From NCBI RefSeq assembly GCF_945859705.1, contig NC_079137.1:77335150-77399149 (forward strand): 64,000 nucleotides of DNA. Direction: 5' to 3'. Under the pieces are notes generated by a model that worked only from the letters and a program-made list of their open reading frames with translations, was not told the origin of the DNA and ran no database searches. The position numbers and the translations under genes are program-made. This DNA is from Episyrphus balteatus. Its lineage: Eukaryota; Arthropoda; Insecta; Diptera; Syrphidae. Positions 27,572 to 39,700 of this stretch are shown here, piece after piece. Each line of letters opens with the position of its first letter. The stretch's first letter is position 1.

Positions 27572-27720
27572 CTGTTGTATGATTGCCAATAAATTCAAAA
27601 TCATCATCCTGATCCCAATGTTTGAGGGATAAATTGCTTAATGGTGTTGCATTGGCAAATTCAAGATTTGCAAAATGCCAATCAAGAATTTGACGGTCCT
27701 TTGATGAGAGATATACGTCA
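27572..27720 (-). CDS. Su(var)3-3: Su(var)3-3 coding exon 4 (return to oxidase domain)
   Basis: With the two bases carried from exon 3 it reads SDVYLSSKDRQILDWHFANL and then KHWDQDDDFEF and GNHTT, a conserved LSD1 stretch following the Tower. The acceptor is CAG at 27723-27721. The donor is ACAG|GTAGGT at 27571-27570, phase 1; a competing GTAAGT lies four bases downstream but would shift the frame. It is too short to stand out as an open frame. The next exon is not found to the left. Confidence 0.92.
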
Positions 27721-30700
27721 CTGGAAGAGAAAAAGAATATATTAAAATGTATTCAGATAATTCGTAAAAGACATTAGGCGAATTAAGATTTCTGAGGCTT
27801 ACACTTAAATTGGGGATATTGCCTCGATAAATCCTCTTTATGAGTAGTAGTTTTGATATAACTTACTTTTCTGTGACTTCTACTTAGAAAAATGATAATC
27901 AAGGGAATCCCTACCAATAAGGTTATATTGATAGAACTATCTAACAACGTGGAAAATTTCATTCAGGTTAATCTACATACCGCCTGGGGAAAGCAAAACT
28001 TCATTTTATTAAGGGCTTGGAAAAATTATGTAACTGAAATGGTCTACACTTTAAACAAGCAGGCGAAGAATTAGTTCTGATTCAAGAAGAAACGATTTGA
28101 GAAGGTGAAAAACAGAGAGGTCATAAATATTCACAACCCAAATCAAAGTTATAAAATTCGGGTGACAAAGGAAGTATATTATGACCTTTCTGAGAACACG
28201 TTGGAATCATTCCAGGGCATAAGGATCAAGTTCTTCGAATATATACAGAATATCAAAACACAAAAGAGTTTTTGATGATTTTAAGCAACTGTCAACCAAA
28301 CGAATTATGTTGTGACTAAAGTCAGATTTTCATTCAGTATCCTGGTTACCCGAAAATTGCGAGGCTCAAATATATGTGGGATGAAATTTAAAAAGTTGAG
28401 ATTGAATGCTTTGATCACTTTCAACCAAAAGCAAAATGCCTGTTGGGAAAAAAGCTCTACCAATGGATCTTACAAAAGAGTTTTTGATGATTTTAAGCAA
28501 CTGTCAACCAAACGAATTATGTTGTGACTAAAGGCAGATTTTCATTCAGTATCCTGGTTACCCGAAAATTGCGAGACTCAAATATATGTGGGATGAAATT
28601 TAAAAAGTTGAGATTGAATGCTTTGATCACTTTCAACCAAAAGCAAAATGCCTGTTGGGAAAAAAGCTCTACCAATGATATCTTCGGCCTTACAGGATGA
28701 TTAAAACGAAAAACCTGATTCGATTAAAATTGCAAGTGAGTCCGAAAGCAAGAACAAAACTTATGAGCTTACTGCTGATATGACCAAATTGTTAGGTAGG
28801 TATCTGAAACTTTTAATAATTGCATCGTATTCGTAATCTTTTGGAATTCCTACAACAACCACCAAGACTAACTCCAATGAAAATGATACTAAAATGAAAC
28901 TTCAAATTTGATGAATAGACCGACTCTAGGTGGTTCTTATTTAAGATTTGGATTCATACGATTCAATTTTAGATTCGTACCAAAAAACTATTACCTAAGA
29001 AGACTGCAAAACTTAGCAACAAGTTTCTGTCTTTTCTTGTGAGCATTACTACCAATGCGAACCACCCTTTTTACTGTTCAGAACTCTGCAACTTGAGTAA
29101 TAAATTCATAGAAAGAAATTTTTCCGTGACAAAGAAGGGTTTTGAAATTTATTAAGGATTTCAAATGGAATAATTTTTCAACGATAATGAAAAGCGGACA
29201 AAAATTTTCTCGTTTGATTTCGTTTTGCGAAAACGCTGCATTTAATAAAGAACGGGTTAACTGCATGTACCCCAACGCTGGTTAATTCAACGAGAAACCA
29301 TCAGCGTGATTGAGTTCACGGAATTGATTTTGATTTTGATTTCTGCACGATTAATATCAAACAGTTTAAAAGATGTGAGGACAGAGGGAGATTCTGATTG
29401 TAAAACGAAAAAAGCTTCCGTACAATTGTGGATTCTTAAATCATAAAACTATGTCATTAATTTTTTAGCTTACTTATTTGCCAAGGACTTTTTCGTGTCT
29501 TTTTTTTTCAAAAACGAATTTCAAATGTCTATCGATTTTTAATTGGCCAATGATATCATAAATAAGGAGTTATACATTCCATTTTGAGCACCAGAAGGAT
29601 TTAAATTGTTCTTAATGTTGATTGTAATATTAACATCATCTTTTGGAGAACAGACAGGGAAAAAGGGTTAATGAAACGAAGATTTGGCTGAAGTCTTATG
29701 ACTTTTATGTTAATGCCTTAATTATACATATCTATTTTTCGTAATTTGAAAATGCACTTAATACTTATAACGAATAAATATATAAATATATTTAACTGAA
29801 TGGGTCAACCCAAGGCCAGGCTAGATGGAGAAGTTTGTTGCTGAAAGTCATGATTCAACCTGTACTATAATCGCCTTTGTTATCTAAGTAATTATCCTAT
29901 GTTTTGAAAATCTCAGAAACCAACTTTTCGCCCATCAACTCACCTCGGTGGATTCATTTCGATCTCTTTCAACTTCGCTTGTAAGACTTCTTCCTCCTTA
30001 TTCAATGCTTCCAATTCTTTGAAAGCCTTACTCCATTCATATTGAGTATTTTTAATTTTAAACTCATGATCAATCCAAGCTTGTTCAGTTTCTGGTGTCT
30101 TCGCGGGGCGAGTCTTACTCAATTGCTTAACAGTTGCTTTATATTCTTGAATTTTTTCCGACAATTCAGCAACTTTAGTTTGATTTTCAATAATTGCCTT
30201 CTGAGCATTTGTCACATTGGTCAAATGTTGAACTTGTTTGTCCTTGACATGCTTTTCTTGTAATTTGATAATCCATTCTAAAGCTTGTCCCAAAGAAACC
30301 GGATTATTGCCAGCATAATTAAAGTCCAGCTGATGAGATAAGTAACTGGCTGATTCAAGAAGACGGTTAAATTCACGTTCAACCTTAAAATAAATTAAAA
30401 AAGATTGATAGACAAGTTAAATAGAGATCACAATAAGGAGATTTAAAATTAAAATGAAAAAATACTCCCTAAGTCCTTGAAATTAAAATATTTTTTTGCC
30501 TCAAGCTGTCAGATTGCATATATCCTGCTTTGCATAACAAAAAAAAAAGGGGTTGCTTTGGTTGATTGGTGCTTGAATTGAAAAAAAAAAAATCCTACTT
30601 GAAAGCCTACACCTCTTTAGATAAACCTCAACATTTTGGCTTCAGGTTACGTACGCAGTTTCGAGATCACAATTAAAGAGATAAGGGAGGTTTCGGGTTG

Positions 30701-33700
30701 AACACATGAATTTTCAAAGGGTGCGCCTGCTGCACAATCCCTCTCTCAGGTTTGAAATTTAATTTCGCCCAATTAAACTATGTATTCAGGACTCTTGATG
30801 CCTGTCAGCCACTTTACCGATCGATTTTTTCGTCCTTTTTTTTTTGTTTTGTTGGTTTGCCGGGTTGGTTTGGTTTGGTGCAAGTCATATCATTCGAGAA
30901 TGCAACATATGTTGAAGAGGGTTCCTAATCAAAACAATGAGACGAAAACTACTACCGTCATAGTTTTGTTGGTAATGTTAAAAAATGATCTGCACTGCTA
31001 CTGCGCGGAACTTGCTTTTATTTTGCAAAAAGATAATAAATTAATCCTGAATTTGATCCTGTTTTTTGCCTACAATGAGCGTAAGAATTATGCAGGTTTT
31101 TTTTATAGTTTGCTTCCCTCCTGCAGTTTTGAAAAAAAAAACTAAAATAGAATATTGGACCATGAAGAACGCGGAAGCAAAAGAAAAAAAAACTATAAAA
31201 CATGCCCTTGGTGAATGAACCGTGAAGGGGTTTGTTGGAAAACAAAAGAATATAAAAAAAAAAACGAAACGATACCAAAATTGATTGCACGAGCAGAGAG
31301 TTGGTGGATGAAATTTGTAAAAGGTACAAATTATAGTTTGTTGTTTCTGTATTTTTAGTTTGAAAATGGAAATGTATACATTTATCAAAAAATTTGAAAG
31401 GCGTGTGCAGATGTTTAAAAAGTTTTTAGATAAATTATAGTTTCGGGAAAAGAAATTTATAAGGTCAAAATTGTTCAATTGACTGAAAGCGGTTAGGATG
31501 GTTAGACATTGTTATATTAAAAAATAATGTATAAAAACTGGTTAAGGAGGTTGAAAACGGGTTTTTTTTAAATAAAGGTTTCAATGGGTGGTTGAGATCG
31601 AGTTTTATTGTGATAAGATATCAATTTAAAAGCTGTTATTATTTCAAGAAAAAGATATAATGAACCCGTATAGTTAGCTTTCATAATGGTTTTTTAATAA
31701 TAGTTGAAGGGTTGATTTGAAGAATAGGTGGAAAATAATTCTTCTTCAAGAACAAAATATATAGACGTGTAGAATAGAACAAAATGAATCTATTGGTTTG
31801 CTTATGGAAGAAATGAAATAATAGGAGGGGCTATTTTTAAAATAATTGATTGTTTTCTATTTTTACTTGCTCCATAGGGCAAGTATTGGTTTTGGATAAA
31901 AAACATTCGTGGTTTTAATCTAAACCAAAAAACAAATCCAAATAAGTGATTTTCGGCAGATTGTAGGGGTCTGTACATCCTTCCGCTGCTTAAATAAGTG
32001 GACGGTTTTTTTTTTTAAATTGGGTGCAGATGCTTTTTATGGAGTGCTGAAAGTCGAGATTTTTTTATTTGCAATTGGTGCACCTAGGGTAAGAACCAGA
32101 TTGACGAAAAATATATTTTGATCCAGAAATTCCGGACCTTGCACCGTAAACGGTGTTCTTCTAAATTTAAAATATTTGAAAATGTGATTATATTGGAATA
32201 AAAGTTTGTTCTCTTAAATAACATGAACTGAAATAATTGGTATCCCAATAATGTCTAAAAACTACTTTAAATTTGAAAAACGTTGCAAAGTAGACAAGTC
32301 CAAAAACAACGAATTATCTATAATTTAATAAAAATAGGTGAAAATACTAGGATGCTACTGAAAAAAATGATCAATTTTCAGATTTAATTACATTACATGC
32401 CACTTTAAATTCAAACAAAATTTAGGCATCCATATTCAAACGCAGATGATTCATTTTTGAATTTCCTGTAATATTAGAATTTTACAAAAATATCTTGAAA
32501 GGAAATGGAAATGGTGATTCAATGATGATTAATGAGAATTCATCTAATATTCAAATTATACAGCAAAATCGGCAAACACAAATATCTAACAAAAACAATG
32601 GCAACTAAAATACTCTTGCCCATTTTGACATACATACATGAACCAATCCATCCAAAACATGAAAATTTATAATTGATAGAAATATATTTTTAATTTTTCT
32701 TTTTTGGCTATTGGTAAGCTTTTTGTTATTGAACATAATAAAAACTAGCTGCGAACCTACCGTTTTAAATACGTTTGTTGTTATCTATACGACATATTTT
32801 GATCGAACAGCAGAAGACAAGCTTTTTGAAATAGTACCTTCAAAATCGATTGCAATTCCTTTCGGTGTCATTCTGCTCCGAAAATTCAATCTTGGAGCGA
32901 GATTTTCATATTTATCTAAAAAATGCATCTTTCAAAAGCATCGGACCAGATGATTGAAAGATAACTCATCAAATTTGATTTGCTGACTCTAGATAAAAAA
33001 AAAAATTAAATTATTAGTCTGTATTGGCATACATTTCCCTAATAGATTTCACCTTTTCGTCTGGCAAAATTTTAACTTTCAGAAAGATTTTAATTTTCAT
33101 TGGACAAGATAATGGAAATGGAATTAAAAACATTTTTTTGTCCTGAATATAAACGTTTTGTGTATTGAGAATTTTATTTATTTTTGAAATTTTTGTTTTT
33201 GATGTTTTAAAAATAATTTTTTTTTTCTTTATTAGCAAGTTGAACAAAATATAGGCTACAATTCTCAAGGACAGTAGGGGGAAGTGGTCACCCTTCGTAC
33301 AGTTTTTATTTATTTTTTTTTAGTTATTTATTTACTCACTCCAGCTTCGAGAAAATGGACTTTATTTGTAATATGTATATTATTACACTTTACAAAAAAA
33401 TTTGACACTTCTAAGTCAAAGGCTTAAATAGTTATATTAAAGATATAATATCATTTTTATTTTTTTAATCTTTGCTTTTTAATGTAGATTACAATTTTTG
33501 TTATATTTTTATGTAACGTTAGTTTACAATATTGTTTAAATTTGTTGCACAGTTGTTAATAAATTATTTGTTTTTATTTTGATAAAATAAAGTTCCCCTG
33601 AAGAAGACAGCAACCCCTGTCGAAACGTCGGGAAAAGCTAATGGTTACTTAATTGTTTCATTACTACAACCACTGCGACCAAAAAAGCCAAAGGAATACA

Positions 33701-36700
33701 AGATTTTAATCTTTTCCACTTCTTTCGATTTTAAATAGTTATAGCCATTTTACTGGGATTAGATTTTTGTACGAATCCTCCCCACCCGTGGGGTACCTTC
33801 GTACAGCACATGGGGTACATTCAGGATATTTAAAACGTTAATTTGACTAACTTTTGATTTGTCAAATGCCAAATTTGAGTTTTAAAACATTTTATTACTT
33901 ATTAATTTATTAATTAATTGAACTTGACTCAGAAAAAAACAAAAACAAATAAAAAACTTAATTTTTCGCGATTCGACGATTCTGAAACAAATTATTATTT
34001 ACATATATAAAAATACCAACCTTAATTTACTATAGAATGCGAAAAATTTATTATAGAGGTTTAAATTTTATTTCAATAAAACTGTAACTCCGTTTTTTGA
34101 TTGTTATCTGCTCAAGAAAATTTACTGCCGGGCATATGTATGCGTACGAATGTGCCCCATGTTTGACTGTACGAATGCTCCCCAAGCTGTACATAATGCA
34201 GAAAAATCGATTTTTGAAAAAATGTACTGAGATTTTGCAATATTTATAATTAAAACACAAATTTAACACTTTAAACAACAATTCTTCATTACTGTTTAGC
34301 CAAAAACACACTTAACTTAAACACAGCATGACATCAAATGTACATAAAAAAATTACTCAGAGCACTAAAAAACACTAAAAGTCTTGTGGCGACCGAATCC
34401 GTTGCACTTAGGATTCAAAATTTATCTAGCAGCTCGGCGTCTACTATGTCTATGCACACTAGTAAGCACGTGTTTGAATACCGTTTAGTTTTTGTTTTAA
34501 GCTCACTGTACGAAGGGTGACCGTGTACGAAGGGTGACCACTTCCCCCTATACTTTTTGTCACTTAAACAGTTAAAAATCAAGTTTTCTTAATCTTCCAC
34601 AAAATAAACCGACTTGAATATGACATTTTTTGAAAATCAGTCTTTGCAACCCTTTTAGAAAAAAGACATATTATAGATTCTCAATGTTTTTTCTACTATT
34701 CTGACTTCCACCTCCGCAACCCCAATCATACCATTTTTTTTCCTTTTTGCATTTTCCACTGAAATACAAACTTGGTGATTATTTATCTACCATCAAAAAA
34801 GTTAGTACTAACATTGATTTCAACAACTATCAAAAGTAGAAAGAAGAAAGTGCAAAAATCGAATCAAAATCTTTCAATTTGATTCTCCAAACAATTGTTG
34901 TCTTTTGGGCCTTGATAACCCTAAAATTTAATCTAAAAGTATATTTCCCCAAGCGGTGCCTTACATTTTAGTTTGTTATTTAGCTCTAATTAAGTCATTC
35001 ATCTCATACATCTTTAGATCAAATAATAACTATTCTATAGTCATATTCATATGGGATATTCAAATTTCCCACTCTAATCAAATTCAAACAAAATTGAAGT
35101 CATTCTCATGATCACCGATCCATTCACCAGTTAAGTCATAAACAATTTAAACAAAAAATAATAAAGAACTTGAAAAAAATATGGATGGCTCTTCGATCGT
35201 CGCCGCTTGTCCATCGAATTGCCTCATAAAGTAATTCGGCTGTCGTATATTCTTACATTCATCGTTGATTATACACACATCTCTGTATTGTATTTATTAT
35301 TATCTATGTAAATTGCATTCAAAAACCAAGGTGGTGGCATGGTACTTCGTACTTCCTTGAAGCCATCTGACAGACAGACGACACACGAAATGATAATTCC
35401 CAAACTCAAACTGTCATAAACTATCAGAAAAGGGTTAGTCCCGCTTCCTGCCCCCTTTTGCGTCTAAAAATATACTCGTTTTATATTTTTTCTTAGTTGA
35501 GCCCTCCTCCATGCCTAATTGATCTTCTCTGCCATTCTCCGATTCCGATTGAGAAGTGCTGTCATAATCCAATAAAACTGAAATTCAAATATCTCGGCTG
35601 TCAGTTTTATATTTGAGAGTTTGTCTGATGCTAATGCTGATCGTTGGTTTCCCCACTCTTCCCTTTTTCGAAGATCAAACTCGATTGAGATGTTTCAAGA
35701 AAAAATGTGCGTGTTTGCGTGCGTTCCACGTCTACCCACTGGAGAGCAAGCACAAAGCTTAAACCTATCGTTTCGTTATGAGCATAAGCTATACACACTC
35801 ATGTGGCATGTAATTAATTGGCTCGGCTTTGGTGTTTCGACTGGAACTCATCTCCCGGCCAGATCTAAGAAGCATGGCCAAGATGGTCGTTTGCTTTCTT
35901 TGTGATGTGGTTGGTTTTAATTAGATGGCCGTCTCTGTGTTGTTTTGTGAGATGTTTGAGATGGCCCGGCTGTACTGGGCCCAGACCAGTGTGGCACAGT
36001 GTTGCCCATTACAATCAATAATTTCGTTATTAATTACTGACGAACTTATTTTTTTGGAACTTGTTAACAAGTTGTAATGGTTCGTTATATTTCGCAGGTC
36101 AACATATTTGTTTGTGAGGTTTTTTTTTTGAAGAGAAAAAAAAATACAAAATTGGGAGTGGTCCAATTTTAAAAGTGGAAGCATGGCGACGATGTTTTAT
36201 TGCCCAACAAGAACCATCAACACGAAACCTGGAATTCACGGAACACAGAAATAATTTCGATTTTTCCCGAGGGCGGTAAAGTTGTAATTAGTTTGTGTGG
36301 GCGATTGATTGGTTGTTAGGTTAAAAAACATGATGAGGAAATAAATCCTGGCCTGGTTGAATATGTATAATGGTTCCATGAGAACCAATTGGATTTTACA
36401 GGGAAATCATTATTTGTTGATTGTGGAGTTGAAAGATCGTTATGAATCTTTTGTGATGAATTAAAAAAAAAAATGAGGTTTAAAAAAATCACTTGACAGA
36501 GGAAAAAAGCAATTAACTATTTTTAAATCACATTCAACTAGATTGTTGGAGCAGTGTTACGACTTGTTTGACTTGCAAAATTAATGATATGGATGATAAA
36601 ACTATTTTTATGAAAAAACATATTTTTCAAAATTTTTTTAATGTTTAACTTTCTTCTAGATGACTATTTCCCATTGATTTTTTTTTTGTGCAGAAAGAAA

Positions 36701-39700
36701 ACTATTATGAAATTAGATTTTCAAAAAAAAAAAACAAAATTTGGATTTAAAAAAAATTTATTTTTAATCATTTTTTGATAGTGGTGATTTTTTTTTTTTT
36801 AATTTTGGTTGATTAGTTGAAGAAGCGGAGTTGTAAAAATTTAAATCTTTCCAAAATTACATTAGTTTTACTTTTTGTCTACACCAAAGTTGATGTCAAT
36901 TGACTATTCTGTTTAACGAGGACGAGTGAGTTTTTTTTTTTGATTAGGAATCATAACACTGGCCAACAATTTTCAACTTTTTAAAATTTTCCAGAAAGAT
37001 TTACATAAGTCAAATTTTATGGATTTGGTTTCAGTAAGTTAAAAAATTATATTGGTTTCTTTCTAGTTTTTGAAATATTTAATTTTTCATATTTAGGGAA
37101 TATTCATACTAATTTTTAAGTTTTCTTTATTTTGAGCGATTATTAAAATTTTCCAAAAAAATTCATAAATTAAACTTAATGTATTTGGGCTCAGAAAACC
37201 TAAAGATTACATTCATTTGTTTCTAGGAGCCCTATTTTTTGAAATATTTTAGATTTTCACATTTTGAGGGTAATTTCGTACTTATTTTAAAGTTATGCTT
37301 ATTTTAACTGTTTGTTAACATTTCCCAGAATTTTTTTTTTCAAACCTAATGCATTTAGGTTCACTAAGCCTAAAAACACTGGTTGCTTTCTATGAGTTCT
37401 ATTTTTTTTTTTTTTTTGATATTTTGATATTTTAATATTTCACATTTTAGGGGTAATTTCATATATTTTTTTTTTAGATTTTATTATTACAAGCGTTTTT
37501 AAAGTTTTGATGAAAAAATTTATTTATTTAAAATGTATTTCGTTTCCTTTTCATGTATGAATAATTTAAAAATTAGAGCTGCTAGAAAAAAAACGGAATC
37601 AGCACCCTCCATTTAGTAAGAAATGATAAACAACGGTCTGGAAAATTTTTGTGTGTTGGGCAGTGAATACGAACTTTATATAAACTATAACTACCGCCCA
37701 ATTTTAGGCGCCCTTTTTTTCATTGCACTTGCATATTTAAAGGGGAAAACTACTTTAAAAGGTTTCTAATAAGAATTCAAGTGTATTTTGAACCTAAGGA
37801 TATTTATATTTATATTCTGCTGGAAAAAATTATACAATACCAACTAACTACTGGGTAAAAAACAAAGTGTTTAGCAATTTTTCAAATGGTCGTACCTTTG
37901 TTAAATTTTTTTCTTATTTAAAACTTTAACTTTAATATCTTAGGATGAAAAATGTTTCAAAGTAATGGCTGGATATGGATGCACGATATTTTACATAATT
38001 TTTAAAAAGCTAACAAACTTTTGCAAAATAACGTTACGGGCGTGTAATCTGAAGTCTATCTAAGATCTAAATTAAAGCGTTTGAAAAGTTCTTATCGAAC
38101 AATAGTGACGGAGGAAAGATTTGATGCACTGTCTTTACTTTGCAATGACGGTGATTTGTTTTACGAAATAAATTTTGATGAAAAAATTCGCTAAAAAGAA
38201 ATCCAGGGTGTCCCAAAAGTAATGAATCAAACGAAATATGCTGAAAGGTCAACTTAAGGTCTCATAGTATTTGGTTATTTGTTCATCCCAAATAATAAAG
38301 TTTTTCGATTAAATGCAGTTTTTATGAACTCGAATTTATTCTTTTAGCTTGCTTTTGTATTTTTCAGGGGAAGGTTCATGAAGAAAAAATTAAAAAATAC
38401 GCTTTTTCAGAAAAACGCTCTGCGTAGCGGGCGAGGGTTTCTCTAGCATTTACATAATTATTGACATTTTTTTGTTTTTTTGTTTTAATGAAAAGTTTTT
38501 TTTTTTTTTAAGGTGTATCATCTACTTTAGGCTCAATAAAAACTAAATCTAGCGCAGCTGAAGATAAAAACATGGTCAAAATCTGTCCCCAAGAGACTTT
38601 AATATTCTTAAGCCTTGTCTTATTAATTCACCTTTGAACCTATGGATGAAAATTGCCAGTTAAATATTTCGTCGGTGCAAGGTAAAACTCACTCACTGCT
38701 ATGGAAATCGTATGTAGTGAGTTTTTCTTTTGGACCGGACGATTTGTTTTTACGTAAACAATTTTCGGGAGGGTTAAACCCTATAACACTTTTCATCGCT
38801 CAAAATTAGAAATATAATTACGTTCATGTTGAATATGATTTTAAGACCGCTACAACAATTTTTAAAATTCATCATTATTTCAATTCGTGAATTCAAATTT
38901 TACAAGAAACATCAAGCTACTCTATATGTAGACTGATGGTAGTTTAAATTCCATATTTGTTTCTCTGCATAGCACCTACTTGCTCTTATGGTAGAAGTTG
39001 CTCAAAATATTTATTTAATATTAAGAAATTTAATAAAAACTAAAAAAAAAAATACACTCCTGCTCCTGCTACTTTTGAAGGTTTTGTTGTAACACTTCTT
39101 TCACTGCAGCTTTCAATTGATCAAGACAGCTTGGAGGTGGATTTCGGTCGCGAATGCATATTTTCAATATTTCATGCTCTAATCAGATCAAGATTTCTGT
39201 AAAATGCATTATCGTGCATCAGACTAAACTGTGGACCAAATCTAAGGAAGGTTGGAACCAGATGCTGTTCGAAGACATCAGTCAAGTATCTTTGGGTACT
39301 TAAAGTAGGTCTAGGAGGGCTCACTAACTCCGTAGGTGTTGTAAAGCGGATTTTTCTCCATAGAATTTACACATGATAAATTGTTTATCATAACCCAATA
39401 TTCTTGTGAAAAATAATAAACAAATAAAAAACACAATAAACAAAAATAAACAATCTCAACTACACCCGGATTCGAACCTAGGTCGGTAGAGTAAAAGGCA
39501 ACCGCCTTACTCACAAGGCTAAATCGAATTTGCTTATTATGAAAACTTTTGTTCATATATTTTTTTCAAAAATGAAAGTTTTTTTCATTTAGTAATTTTT
39601 AGTACACATCTTATCACATTGAGTTTGAGAATCGCATAAGGGTTGCCTGTGAAGTAATAAAATGAAAAACCGCTGTGAAAATTGAAATGATATTATTTTT

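Noticed and set aside
31018..31478. Overlapping minus-strand open frames of 103 and 145 codons
   Set aside because: They overlap a plus-strand frame, are rich in Phe and Asn from T and A runs, and resemble nothing known.
35621..35905. Open frame of 94 codons in a more G+C-rich part of intron 2
   Set aside because: It has a reasonable amino-acid mix but no recognisable family or flanking gene signals. It may be conserved non-coding DNA.
38212..38228. CAGGGTGTCCCAAAAGT, resembling a transposon terminus
   Set aside because: No inverted partner or target duplication was found nearby, so no element can be delimited.
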